From contig NZ_ARQJ01000031.1 in assembly GCF_000385175.1 (NCBI RefSeq), positions 1 through 64,000 on the forward strand: 64,000 bases of DNA, read 5' to 3'. How positions within the stretch are numbered: position 1 is the first letter of the stretch; every line of letters starts with the position of its first letter. The stretch comes from Salinicoccus albus DSM 19776 (GTDB lineage: Bacteria > Bacillota > Bacilli > Staphylococcales > Salinicoccaceae). The position numbers were made by a program, and so were the translations under genes. The notes beneath the pieces are model-generated. The model was not told the DNA's origin and did not search any database. It worked only from the letters and a program-made list of their open reading frames with translations. Of this stretch, positions 54,117 to 62,503 are shown piece by piece.

Positions 54117-54803
54117 TTAAGTTTTCATACTGTAACCCATGCCCCAGACCGTTTCAATATATGTCTCATCCGGATTTGCTTCCGCAAGCTTCGTCCTGAG
54201 ATGACTCACATGTACATTGACTGTGTTCACATCCCCGTGAAACGGTTCTTTCCAGACACTTTCAAATATATTGGCTTTGGAGAAAACTTTATCCGGCGAG
54301 CGGACCAACAGGTCGATGATCCTGTATTCTCTGGCTGTGAGCGGGAGGGCCTGACCTCCAACCGTCACTTTCATAGCCTCCGGGTCCACTATTATATCTT
54401 TAAAAGCCAGCTTTTCAGCCGGATCCTTTATCCCGCTTCTCTCGTATCGCCTCAGCACTGACTCAATCCTGGCGGAGACTTCTTCAATGTCAAACGGTTT
54501 AGTGATAAAATCATCCGCGCCCAGACGGAGCATCTCTACTTTCGTTTTCTGTGCATCCTTGGCGGAAATGATGATCACTGGCGTCTGTATCCCGCCAGCA
54601 GCCTCCAAAAGAATATTTTCCCCGGATTTTCCCGGCAGCATCAAATCAAGCAGTATCAAATCCCATTTCTCTTTTTCAAGGTAGAGCGTCGCTTCCGTCC
54701 CGGAATAGACAGAACGGGGTGTAAATCCATGCTTCTTAATGATTTTACTCAGCAGCTGATTGATGTCGTTATCATCTTCAGCGATCAGAATCTTTTTAGC
54801 CAT
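54117..54803 (-). CDS. OmpR/PhoB-family response regulator
   Basis: 228 residues from ATG 54803 (MAKKIL), with GAGG upstream; the ATG at 54809 abuts the ribosome site. Receiver domain with the acidic pocket EDDND, phospho-Asp53 (LLDLMLP) and Lys in FITKPFD. The winged-helix output is LTAREYRIIDLLVRSPDKVFSKANIFESVW ... NVHVSHLRTKL. It probably controls its own ABC-kinase operon. Confidence 0.92.
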   Translation of the reverse strand: MAKKILIAEDDNDINQLLSKIIKKHGFTPRSVYSGTEATLYLEKEKWDLILLDLMLPGKSGENILLEAAGGIQTPVIIISAKDAQKTKVEMLRLGADDFITKPFDIEEVSARIESVLRRYERSGIKDPAEKLAFKDIIVDPEAMKVTVGGQALPLTAREYRIIDLLVRSPDKVFSKANIFESVWKEPFHGDVNTVNVHVSHLRTKLAEANPDETYIETVWGMGYSMKT

Positions 54804-54934
54804 ATGCATTACCTCACCAGAATTTTAAACCCAGAATACATGAACAAAAAGCAGCAATGCAACGATTTGTATAAACCGTGCGGGACTGGGCCCCACAGAT
54901 TATTTATATAGGAATAATCCGAAACTTATCATGC

Positions 54935-55100
54935 CTATATAATCAACATATCATTGTCATCAAACGTCCATTCTTCGCCGTAAGCCACTTCCCAGATATA
55001 GTCATCAAGATCACTGAAGCATCCGCCATAACCCCCCATTCTGTTGGAGCCGTTTGACGCATCACTTTACCGCCACACACCGGGACTTCATAATGTAATT
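54935..55100 (-). pseudogene. Fragment of a VOC/glyoxalase-family gene
   Basis: The C-terminal third of a glyoxalase-like protein: GGKVMRQTAPTEWG in one frame, then GYGGCFSDLDDYIWEVAYGEEWTFDD in another, joined at a run of six G where seven would restore WGGYGGCFSD. The N-terminal part is missing. The remainder of the gap 54804-55210 is AT-rich leader sequence. Confidence 0.7.
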
Positions 55101-55210
55101 ATACACAATTTAACATATTTGTGTCGATCTCTATATTTTATTTATTATCGCGGCTAAAAATAATTAAAGTGTATCTAAACGGGTATTTTTATTGAAGGAG
55201 GGATTTTTAT

Positions 55211-55756
55211 ATGAAGCATTTAACACGTGTTTTTACATCGGCATTATTGGGCATTACGGTTATGCTCGGTGTGACCGTCGCACTCGATCAGGGAAGCGGC
55301 AATGAAGCAAAAGCAAATGAGACAGGCACATATACAGAACCCTGGTACGACTATCAGGGAAATACGGGACATGACGGCAGTTTCATATTAAATGAAGATT
55401 TCATCAATGCCGTTGAAAACCAGAATTTCACTATCAACGGTTATGAAATCGATGGCAGCCAGGACACATTTGAGGCACATAGCGAGAACTATACACCACT
55501 CAGGACTGGAGACCAGCACATCCTCAAGTATGATGACGGGGAAGCACTCGGCGTCAGCTTCCCTGTAGAATCAGGTGAAGTTTCACAAGCCCAATTATTC
55601 AACGCCTATGGCGAGCCGGAAAATACTGAATCAGATCCATTGAATGACATCGCCTTCTACACTTACAGCATCGGCGATCAGAACATCCAGTTCATGACCA
55701 GGGACGGATTCGTCACAGAAGTCCGGTATGGCGGAAACTTGATGAATCAATCGTAA
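55211..55756 (+). CDS. isaB: IsaB-family secreted protein
   Basis: 181 residues, ATG 55211 behind GAAGGAGGG. Signal peptide with cleavage near KANETG. The mature part (PWYDYQGNTGHDGSFILNEDFINAVENQNFTINGYEI) follows the pattern of the staphylococcal immunodominant antigen B ([24 protein letters not shown]). The C-terminal half (AQLFNAYGEPEN ... GFVTEVRYG) also aligns. IsaB is secreted or surface-associated and binds nucleic acid in S. aureus. A strong terminator follows. Confidence 0.82.
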   Translation: MKHLTRVFTSALLGITVMLGVTVALDQGSGNEAKANETGTYTEPWYDYQGNTGHDGSFILNEDFINAVENQNFTINGYEIDGSQDTFEAHSENYTPLRTGDQHILKYDDGEALGVSFPVESGEVSQAQLFNAYGEPENTESDPLNDIAFYTYSIGDQNIQFMTRDGFVTEVRYGGNLMNQS

Positions 55757-55764
55757 TAGTATTA

Positions 55765-55793
55765 AAATACCGCCCATCATCAGGGCGGTATTT
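55765..55793 (+). terminator. Terminator after isaB
   Basis: AAATACCGCCC/GGGCGGTATTT stem with a 7-base loop and T-run. Confidence 0.92.
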
Positions 55794-55818
55794 TTCATTG
55801 TAAATAGATTTAGTATTT

Positions 55819-55895
55819 AACAGTCATCGAACGCATCCCTGGATGACCGTTAGACTTTTAATAGACATCGAACGCATTTTTGAATGACTGTTAAG
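55819..55895. repeat. Dispersed hairpin repeat, copy 2 (tandem pair)
   Basis: Two successive hairpin units, AACAGTCAT..ATGACCGTT and AGACAT..GAATGACTGTT, joined by AGACTTTTAAT. Positions 55841-55895 match 30652-30706. Confidence 0.6.
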
Positions 55896-55955
55896 TCTAC
55901 ATTTGAAGTGCTGTTTCGCATTCGCTGGCATCCATTAGTATTAAAAATGAACCAT

Positions 55956-56591
55956 TCAGCCAAAAAGCAGTGCATACAAGCCAGGGAAGACGACCGGATT
56001 TAAAAAGAGTATGCCGACCAGAAAAAATGCGATGGCACTGACTGCCGGTGCGAGGGTTTTATACCGCTTGTATCCCGGCGCCTTGCTGTATCTGAAAAAA
56101 GTCATGCATGAGAGGACAAAGTATGCTGCCATATCGAGCACTATCAAAATGACTCCGCCCAGGATGATCAGATTTGCTATAGTCGTCGGCAGTATGACAG
56201 CGAATCCTAACACACTCACACATATCACCAATAATATGGATAGACACCAGATGTTGATGACACCATGATCATGCATGGCCTTTCTATGACTTGGCGGATA
56301 TCCATTAAGTATCTTTACGGGGAGATACAGGCTGTAAAAACCTGCAGCAAAAAAGAGCAGGATCCAGATGAAAAAAGACAGACCGATCACAAACACAGAC
56401 GCACTGAATGACACTTGTTCAGGAACGATATACCTGATTATAATTTCAGAAACTCCCGTTGTATAAAGAGATAACACCATCATCAGAATAATCGGCATCA
56501 TCAATGAGCCTGTGAGCGGCACTGCATTTTCATCTTTTATCGTCTGAACCGGACGCAGAAAAACACCTACAATATATACCAAAGGATTCAA
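55956..56591 (-). CDS. Membrane protein, possibly Yip1-like
   Basis: 211 residues from TTG 56591, 7 bases after GGAG. Five hydrophobic helices. The N-terminal NPLVYIVGVFLRPVQTIKDENAVPL resembles the start of bacterial Yip1-domain proteins ('P..T...I'). No catalytic motif. Function unknown. Confidence 0.6.
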   Translation of the reverse strand: MNPLVYIVGVFLRPVQTIKDENAVPLTGSLMMPIILMMVLSLYTTGVSEIIIRYIVPEQVSFSASVFVIGLSFFIWILLFFAAGFYSLYLPVKILNGYPPSHRKAMHDHGVINIWCLSILLVICVSVLGFAVILPTTIANLIILGGVILIVLDMAAYFVLSCMTFFRYSKAPGYKRYKTLAPAVSAIAFFLVGILFLNPVVFPGLYALLFG

Positions 56592-56696
56592 ATAACCGCT
56601 CCAATCTCCGTTCTCAGAAAATTTTTTTGTTTATTTACCGTTTCCATCTATACACTATTCCCCTTATGCTGAAAAGCAACACATCATTCAAATAAA

Positions 56697-56718
56697 AATG
56701 AGCGGTCTCCCGCTCATT
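56697..56718 (-). terminator. Terminator of the PadR-ChrA-GNAT operon
   Basis: ATGAGCGG/CCGCTCAT stem overlapping the GNAT stop codon, followed by TTTTTATTT on the minus strand. Confidence 0.8.
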
Positions 56719-57121
56719 TCAGCCTCTTCATATAAAAGTATTCTTTAAACCCTGCCCGGATTTCAAACGCCCCGATCACTTCGTATCCAAGCGTTTCATA
56801 AAAACCGACGCCTTCCCATGAAAAGCTGTCCAGACGGATGATTTCGGCACCGATTTCAATCGCTTGACGCTCCACTTCCTTCATTAAAGCAGTCCCGGCA
56901 CCCCGGCCGCGATATTCATCTTTGACATACAGTGTGGAAACGTACAGGAGGGTATCCACTGTCATTTCAGCATCCACCCCGCCGATGAATTGATTATCTC
57001 CATCATACAGGCCGATCTGCACGCTCCCGTCCGGACCGTCCGGCATATATTTCTCATTATACCGTTCAAGGCCCCGTTCAATGACTCTCAAGTCCTCTTT
57101 TGATAAATCGCGAATTTCCAT
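56714..57121 (-). CDS. GNAT-family N-acetyltransferase
   Basis: 135 residues, ATG 57121. GNAT fold with the acetyl-CoA loop VKDEYRGRGAGTALMKEVE and the C-terminal FYETLGYEVIGAFE. The start lies 19 bases after the chrA stop, so it is the last gene of the PadR-chrA operon. The substrate is unknown. Confidence 0.85.
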   Translation of the reverse strand: MEIRDLSKEDLRVIERGLERYNEKYMPDGPDGSVQIGLYDGDNQFIGGVDAEMTVDTLLYVSTLYVKDEYRGRGAGTALMKEVERQAIEIGAEIIRLDSFSWEGVGFYETLGYEVIGAFEIRAGFKEYFYMKRLK

Positions 57122-57140
57122 ACATCCAGCCCCCGTCAGG

Positions 57141-58316
57141 TTATATCAATGATATTAACATACCGCCGGCAGCACCGGACACCACAACCACCCACGGCGG
57201 CAATTTCCAGTACGCCAGCATGGCAAAGAGCACAGCCGCCAGGGCAAAGTCCGCCGGTCTCAGTATCGAGCTCGTCCAGATCGGCGTATAGAAAGCCGAT
57301 ATCAAGATACCCACAACCGCAGCGTTGACACCCATGATTGCGCCTTTGATATTCGGGTTACTTCTCAGTCTGTCCCAGAACGGCAGCGCACCGAATATGA
57401 GCAGGAACGCAGGTAAAAATATCGCAAATGTGGCGAACAGCCCGCCGAACCATCCGTTCATCACCGTCCCCAGATATGCAGCAAAGGTGAATAAAGGACC
57501 GGGCACCGCCTGTGCTGCACCGTAGCCCGAAAGGAATTCTTCTTCACTCACCCAGCCGGACGGTACAACTTCTTGTTCAAGCAGCGGCAGAACGACGTGT
57601 CCGCCGCCGAACACCAGGGAGCCTGCGCGGTAGAAACTGTCCATGACAGACACCCAATAAGAACCTGTGACTTCTCTTAACACTGGCAAAGAGAACAGCA
57701 ATATGAAAAAAAGTATCAGACATATGGCACTAAATGTCCTGGATATTGGAAACTTGGATATTTCACCTCCGCTATCCTCATAATTTTTGTATAACAAAAA
57801 GCCGATCAGTGCAGCGATGAGGATGACACCGACCTGTGTGAATGCTGTCTGCCACAAGAGCGTACCGATCAGCGCAAACAGAACGATGGCCTTGCGCCGC
57901 AAGTCCGGGGCCAGCTTTGATGCCATACCAATGATCGCATTCGCCACAACAGCCACGGCGACGATCTTCAGCCCCTGCAGCCATCCGGCGTCAGCAGCAT
58001 CGTATTCAGCCAGCAGTAATGCAAATGCAACCAGCACAATCACCGACGGCAGCGTAAAGCCAATGAACGAAGTGATGCCGCCCAGCACCCCGCCGCGCAT
58101 CACACCGATACCGATGCCGACTTGTGAACTCGCCGGGCCGGGCAGGAATTGAGCCAGAGCGACCAGATCCGCATACCCTTTCTCATCCATCCATTGTCTT
58201 CTGCGTACATATTCTTCATGAAAATATCCCAAATGAGCCGTCGGCCCGCCGAAAGACGTCAAGCCCAGACGGGTGGAAACAATTAAAATTTCGAATAACG
58301 TTTTTAAAGTATGCAT
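57141..58316 (-). CDS. chrA: Chromate transporter ChrA
   Basis: 391 residues, ATG 58316 behind GGGAGGATAT. Long-form CHR protein with two homologous halves: RLGLTSFGGPTAHLGYFHEEYVRRRQWMDEKGYADLVALAQFLPGPASSQVG, and AGSLVFGGGHVVLPLLEQEVV ... YGAAQAVPGPLFTFAAYLG. CHR proteins export chromate, or in some cases carry related anions. The upstream PadR gene probably regulates it. Confidence 0.92.
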   Translation of the reverse strand: MHTLKTLFEILIVSTRLGLTSFGGPTAHLGYFHEEYVRRRQWMDEKGYADLVALAQFLPGPASSQVGIGIGVMRGGVLGGITSFIGFTLPSVIVLVAFALLLAEYDAADAGWLQGLKIVAVAVVANAIIGMASKLAPDLRRKAIVLFALIGTLLWQTAFTQVGVILIAALIGFLLYKNYEDSGGEISKFPISRTFSAICLILFFILLFSLPVLREVTGSYWVSVMDSFYRAGSLVFGGGHVVLPLLEQEVVPSGWVSEEEFLSGYGAAQAVPGPLFTFAAYLGTVMNGWFGGLFATFAIFLPAFLLIFGALPFWDRLRSNPNIKGAIMGVNAAVVGILISAFYTPIWTSSILRPADFALAAVLFAMLAYWKLPPWVVVVSGAAGGMLISLI

Positions 58317-58332
58317 TATATCCTCCCGGTGA

Positions 58333-58641
58333 TCAGTCTTTTATTTCCCTGAACAGCTCGTACGCTTTTGCACGTGCTTCTGCCAGAATGTCTTTTCCTT
58401 TGTCAGTTACTGTGTAGTACTTCCTGATATGGCCTTCGACATTCCTGTCCTCACGAGTCAGGAGACCATCGGCTTCCATTGAATGCAGAATCGGGTAAAG
58501 CGTGCCTGCGCTGATACTGTATCCATGGCTTTTTAACTCCTCTGCCATCCACGTGCCGTAGATCGGATGTTCGCTGGCATGATGGAGAATATGAATGTGT
58601 ATGAATCCTAAGAATAATTTTCTTAACACTTTATCTTCCAA
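58333..58641 (-). CDS. PadR-family regulator of chrA
   Basis: 102 residues from TTG 58641 behind GGGAGGAG. Winged helix HILHHASEHPIYGTWMAEELKSHGYSISAGTLYPILHSMEADGLL and wing DRNVEGHIRKYYTVTDKG. It lies 16 bases upstream of chrA. PadR regulators fused or linked to CHR genes are known. A palindrome sits just upstream of the start. Confidence 0.88.
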   Translation of the reverse strand: MEDKVLRKLFLGFIHIHILHHASEHPIYGTWMAEELKSHGYSISAGTLYPILHSMEADGLLTREDRNVEGHIRKYYTVTDKGKDILAEARAKAYELFREIKD

Positions 58642-58660
58642 TTAAGCTCCTCCCAAAATC

Positions 58661-58692
58661 GATATCGAATTTCAATATTGGATTTCGATATC
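58661..58692. promoter_or_regulatory. Palindromic operator upstream of the padR-chrA operon
   Basis: GATATCGAA and TTCGATATC arms are symmetric around CAATATTG, 20 bases upstream of the PadR start. It is the probable autoregulatory PadR site. Confidence 0.65.
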
Positions 58693-58760
58693 AATAATAT
58701 AACATACAAAATTTTAAAGAATATAATATTTACAGAATCTTAACAAACGGTTAAATTCAA

Positions 58761-58814
58761 AACGCAAAAAAATGCAAAACCCTCATTAACAAGGGTTTTG
58801 CATCTTTTTGCGTT
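58761..58814 (-). terminator. Long terminator of the cyclodeaminase gene
   Basis: The inner stem GCAAAACCCT/AGGGTTTTGC is extended by AACGCAAAAA/TTTTTGCGTT. It begins at the stop codon of the minus-strand gene. Confidence 0.8.
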
Positions 58815-59755
58815 CATCCAAATTGTTTCATCACACCGCTTGCAACCGCAAGATCGAAGTACCCGGCACCGACACATTTATATAATGTGATTTCCTTATC
58901 ATCAATTCTCAAGTCTCCGCCATCGAAAATGTCGGCCAGCGATCCGCGGATGTCGTCCCAGCTGATCACGGCATTTTTTACCGCATGGATCAACTCCCCT
59001 GCTTCTTCCCTGACGGCATCCACGTCATCAACGTAAATTTGACCGGCACGCCGGATGGTTTCCACATCCATTTCTCTCATGGATGATTTGAATGAGCCGA
59101 CGCCGTTGACGTGCGTGCCCGGTTTTAAATCAGCACCTTCAAACACAGGATGCATGGATTGTGTGGCACAATTAATGATATCACTGTCATCGGCCAGCAT
59201 AGACACATCGTCCACAACTTTTATGTCAGCCTGAACGCTGGACGCGCTCAGTCGTTTTTTGAATCTACGCGCCTTTTCTAAAGTCCTGTTGAATAAAACA
59301 ATCTTTTTAACGTTTCTCACTTCCAAAACGCCCAGAACCTGTTCGAACGCCATATTGCCTGTACCGATAACACCGAGCACGCTGGCATCATGACGGGCCA
59401 GTTTATCTGTCGCTATAGCTGTCATTGCACCGGTCCGCAGACGAGTTAAATACGAAGCGTCCATCGTCGCCTGATGCCTGCCGTCTGTCAGATCCGTGAG
59501 TAATATATTCCCCTGTGTGGTCGGCAGCGCATCATTGTCCGGGAAGATGGATACAGTCTTAATGATGGACGTTTTGGCCGCTTTACTGATGCACGGCATA
59601 TAGAGCATGGATGAAGCACCACCTGCCGGCAGCACAGTTCTTACGGACTGAACAATCTGATCATCCCTCAAATCCTGCAGAATGCTTTTTACATCCTCAA
59701 TCGCATGCGCAACCGAATATTTTTCCTGTATCTGTTCATCTGTAAGCCTGATCAT
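58814..59755 (-). CDS. Ornithine cyclodeaminase/mu-crystallin family protein
   Basis: 313 residues from ATG 59755, with AAGGGG upstream. Family motifs: YLTRLRTGAMTAIATDKLARHDASVLGVIGTGNMAFEQ (NAD-binding loop), VKKIVLFNRTLEKARRFKKRL, DIINCATQS, and VNGVGSFKSSMREMD. Members are ornithine cyclodeaminases, alanine dehydrogenases or imine reductases. The reaction here cannot be decided. Confidence 0.87.
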   Translation of the reverse strand: MIRLTDEQIQEKYSVAHAIEDVKSILQDLRDDQIVQSVRTVLPAGGASSMLYMPCISKAAKTSIIKTVSIFPDNDALPTTQGNILLTDLTDGRHQATMDASYLTRLRTGAMTAIATDKLARHDASVLGVIGTGNMAFEQVLGVLEVRNVKKIVLFNRTLEKARRFKKRLSASSVQADIKVVDDVSMLADDSDIINCATQSMHPVFEGADLKPGTHVNGVGSFKSSMREMDVETIRRAGQIYVDDVDAVREEAGELIHAVKNAVISWDDIRGSLADIFDGGDLRIDDKEITLYKCVGAGYFDLAVASGVMKQFG

Positions 59756-59966
59756 CTTTAACCCCTTCATTATGTAAAGTTATATCAATAGTATAATTTT
59801 CAGAATTGGACGTCAACAATACACCATATAAGAAAGAGCCATACAGAAATCACATTTGATTTCTGCACAGCCCTTAGTAAACACATTTCTACTGGTAGAG
59901 ACGACTTTAAAGTGTTTTTCTGTCGCTGTCAATTATTTTTATAGCAGCTGCGCCAAACCCTGTAAT

Positions 59967-60380
59967 TTATTGCTCCTGGTAATTGAAGATGATCTGGTAG
60001 TTCTGCTCACCTTTAGTGGCGGATACCTGCACTTCATCACCATCTTTGAGTGCAGGCAGTGAATCCAATTCGAATTTACCATCCTGACCGGCAGCAGTGC
60101 TAAACGATGTCTCCGGGTAAGTCACTTCAACTTCCGCTCCCGGCACGGTTTCCCCCGTCACTTTTGTGCCGTCGGAACCGGTCTCACTGACAACGTTCGC
60201 ATCGATGTAAATGGCCTGCATCTCCGTAGCTACGGACTCTGTATCCACCACGCTGCTGATATCCTCTGCCTGAACCGTCCCGTACGCGGGCATAGCGGAT
60301 ACCGCTGCAAGCAGTGCGCCGATGATCGCAAAGATAAAACTTTTGCCGCCCACTTCGTCCCTAGTGTAATAGCTCACCAA
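59967..60380 (-). CDS. Secreted protein with a single Ig-like domain
   Basis: 137 residues; TTG 60380 or GTG 60377 both fit the AGGAG site. N-terminal signal peptide (SFIFAIIGALLAAVSAMPAYG), then about 45 residues of linker and an Ig-like module (DGTKVTGETVPGAEVEVTYPETSFSTAAGQDGKFELDSLPALKDGDEVQVSATKG) of the type found in bacterial surface adhesins. No anchor motif is seen. Function unknown. Confidence 0.65.
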   Translation of the reverse strand: MVSYYTRDEVGGKSFIFAIIGALLAAVSAMPAYGTVQAEDISSVVDTESVATEMQAIYIDANVVSETGSDGTKVTGETVPGAEVEVTYPETSFSTAAGQDGKFELDSLPALKDGDEVQVSATKGEQNYQIIFNYQEQ

Positions 60381-60479
60381 AAATCACTCCTCTGAGAAAA
60401 ATCCGTAAACTACAGAATGCATCCTCAGCATTTTTAAGTCAAATAATTATATGCTCACGCTATTTTCCTCATATATAAA

Positions 60480-60509
60480 AGACACTCCCTCGTGAAAGAG
60501 AAAGTGTCT
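60480..60509. promoter_or_regulatory. Hairpin upstream of the sulfur transporter gene
   Basis: AGACACT/AGTGTCT with an inner CTC/GAG pair, 110 bases upstream of the transporter start. On the minus strand a T-run follows, so it may end antisense transcription or act in the leader. Confidence 0.35.
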
Positions 60510-60619
60510 GGTAACAATGGTCCAGTAAAATATCTGGGATTTTTTCATTGACTAAATCATACCTGTAATATATACTATTAGAATTCCGACTTAAAAACTC
60601 TGATAAAGGATGATTATAG

Positions 60620-61870
60620 ATGAGTACGCAGGTTCAACCGGTCAGTGAACAAAAAGATCCGGTCTATAGAGCTGAAGCATTAAAAGACCCGCAGAAATGG
60701 CTGATTGGCGGCGGTATCCTGGTCAGCCTCGTATTATTCGCTTATCTGGCAGCGACACAAAGTATTATTCAGCCTGTACTGATGGTAATTGGATTGCTGC
60801 TGGGCTACACATTATTCCATGCCAGATTTGGCTTCACTTCGGCCTTCAGAAGGTTCATGGCTGTCGGCAACGGAAAGTCGTTAAGGGCGCATATGCTGAT
60901 GCTGGCGGTGGCGGCCACTTTATTCGCACCGATACTTGCCTTCGGAATTTCGTTCTTTGGCGCTGAAGTCTCCGGTTATGTCTCCCCTGTCGGGGTCAGC
61001 CTGATCGTCGGCGCCTTCTTGTTCGGCATTGGCATGCAGCTCGGCGGCGGATGTGCTTCCGGCACACTGTATGCCATCGGCGGCGGACGTACCGTCATGT
61101 TCATTACGCTGCTTTTCTTCATCATCGGCGCGACGATTGGCGCTGCGCATCTGCCGTTCTGGACCGAAGATCTGCCGTCTGCCGAGCCGGTATCGCTCGC
61201 AACTTCCACAGGACTCGGCTACGGCGGTGCCTGGATTGTCTCCCTGATCATTTTCGGTCTGGTGGCACTGGCGACGATTATCATCGAAAAGAGGAAAAAT
61301 GCGCCAAAAACAGCACCGCTCCCTTCCACCACAGGATGGAAAAGAATTTTCAGAGGTTCATGGCCGCTTTTTGCAGCTGCCATCGCACTTGCTGTATTAA
61401 ACGCTTTAACACTCATGACACGCGGTCAGCCTTGGGGAATCACTTCAGCATTTGCGCTGTGGGGATCCAAAGTTGCAGACTTCCTTGGCTTCGATGTAGC
61501 CAGCTGGGGCTACTGGCAGGGAGAGGCAGCAACTGCGCTGCAATCCTCAATCTTTGCCGACTCCACAACCGTGTTGAACTTCGGCGTGATCTTAGGGGCT
61601 TTCCTCGCATCAGCTGCAGGCGGCCTGTTCAAATTCACTAAGATCAATAAAGGCAACTTCTTTGCCTCAGTCATCGGCGGTCTGCTCATGGGCTACGGGG
61701 CGCGCCTCGCCTTCGGCTGTAACATCGGTGCCTATTTCGGCGGTATCGCATCATTCAGCCTTCACGGCTACATCTGGGGAATCCTTGCTTTAGCCGGCAC
61801 ATTCCTGGCGTTGTACCTAAGACCACTGTTCGGGCTGTCCGTACCAAAATCCAATGATTCGGTATGTTAG
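60620..61870 (+). CDS. YeeE/YedE (TsuA-like) sulfur transporter
   Basis: 416 residues, ATG 60620 with AAAGGATG upstream. About twelve helices in two repeats, each with a conserved Cys loop: GMQLGGGCASGTLYAIGGGR and GARLAFGCNIGAYFGGIASFSLHGY. These match TsuA thiosulfate channels and YeeE/YedE selenium/sulfur carriers. The usual small partner (TusA/YeeD-like) is not adjacent. It probably imports thiosulfate or a related sulfur anion. Confidence 0.87.
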   Translation: MSTQVQPVSEQKDPVYRAEALKDPQKWLIGGGILVSLVLFAYLAATQSIIQPVLMVIGLLLGYTLFHARFGFTSAFRRFMAVGNGKSLRAHMLMLAVAATLFAPILAFGISFFGAEVSGYVSPVGVSLIVGAFLFGIGMQLGGGCASGTLYAIGGGRTVMFITLLFFIIGATIGAAHLPFWTEDLPSAEPVSLATSTGLGYGGAWIVSLIIFGLVALATIIIEKRKNAPKTAPLPSTTGWKRIFRGSWPLFAAAIALAVLNALTLMTRGQPWGITSAFALWGSKVADFLGFDVASWGYWQGEAATALQSSIFADSTTVLNFGVILGAFLASAAGGLFKFTKINKGNFFASVIGGLLMGYGARLAFGCNIGAYFGGIASFSLHGYIWGILALAGTFLALYLRPLFGLSVPKSNDSVC

Positions 61871-61881
61871 CTTTATAAAAA

Positions 61882-61914
61882 CGGCCGGTGACCCGCTGTT
61901 CGGGATCACCGGTC
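61882..61914 (+). terminator. Terminator after the sulfur transporter gene
   Basis: A GCCGGTGA/TCACCGGT stem with an imperfect inner part, followed by CATTTTTATT. Confidence 0.8.
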
Positions 61915-62018
61915 ATTTTTATTGGCATGAAAAGAATTTGTGAATAAAATTCACGTGTTTTTTGTTCAACTGGCTAAGTTCATTATAAAATACGCCTCTG
62001 GCGTATATCCGATTCGCA

Positions 62019-62244
62019 ATCGAGTACAAGAGAAACCATCCGCGGGTACTCGATCCTAAATCGAGTACAAGAGAAATCGTCCGCGTATACTCGATCCTAA
62101 ATCGACTACAAGAGAAATCGTCCGCGGGTACTCGACCCTAAATCGACTACAAGAGAAAACATCCGCGTATACTCGATCCTAAATCGACTACAAGAGAAAT
62201 CGTCCGCGTATACTCGATTCTAAATCGAGTACACGAAAAGTCAC
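62019..62244. repeat. 41-bp tandem repeat array (five copies plus a partial sixth)
   Basis: Copies begin at 62019, 62060, 62101, 62142, 62183 and 62224. The core unit contains ATCGAGTACAAGAGAAA, TCGTCCGCG and TACTCGATCCTAA. The end of one unit and the start of the next form the dyad TACTCGAT-cctaa-ATCGAGTA. Some copies have ATCGACTA instead, which weakens the dyad. It fills most of the 633-bp gap before the dehydrogenase operon. Confidence 0.9.
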
Positions 62245-62289
62245 TTTGAACGACCGCTTCCCCCCATTTCCGGGAGATATTCATATTTT

Positions 62290-62412
62290 TTACCGCCAAT
62301 CTTTGATAATAATCGCTATTCTCTGACTGCCTTCCAGATAATTGTCCATGTTTTTAAACATCCGAATCTTTTCCCTAACTTTTACATGCATTTTATCATA
62401 TGTTCTGCCCAT
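62290..62412 (-). CDS. Possible 40-residue ORF
   Basis: ATG 62412 follows AAGGAAAGTG. The product MGRTYDKMHVKVREKI... is basic and helical, without a known motif. It lies between the tandem repeat and the cre-like site on the opposite strand to the next operon. It may be a remnant. Confidence 0.35.
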   Translation of the reverse strand: MGRTYDKMHVKVREKIRMFKNMDNYLEGSQRIAIIIKDWR

Positions 62413-62462
62413 CACTTTCCTTGAATTCCATAATGGATAAGCGTAACATTACAGATAACAAA

Positions 62463-62476
62463 TGTAAGCGCTTACT
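62463..62476. promoter_or_regulatory. Putative CcpA cre site
   Basis: TGTAAGCGCTTACT matches the near-palindromic catabolite-response element (TGWNANCGNTNWCA) at 13 of 14 positions. It lies 28 bases upstream of the dehydrogenase start, where bound CcpA would block transcription in the presence of glucose. Confidence 0.75.
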
Positions 62477-62503
62477 TATGTTTGACAGGAGGTGCTAAAA
62501 AGA

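Noticed and set aside
60480-60509. Riboswitch upstream of the sulfur transporter
   Set aside because: The hairpin is too short and simple to match a SAM or other known riboswitch.
62019-62244. CRISPR array
   Set aside because: The whole 41-bp unit repeats with no unique spacers, and no cas genes are in the window.
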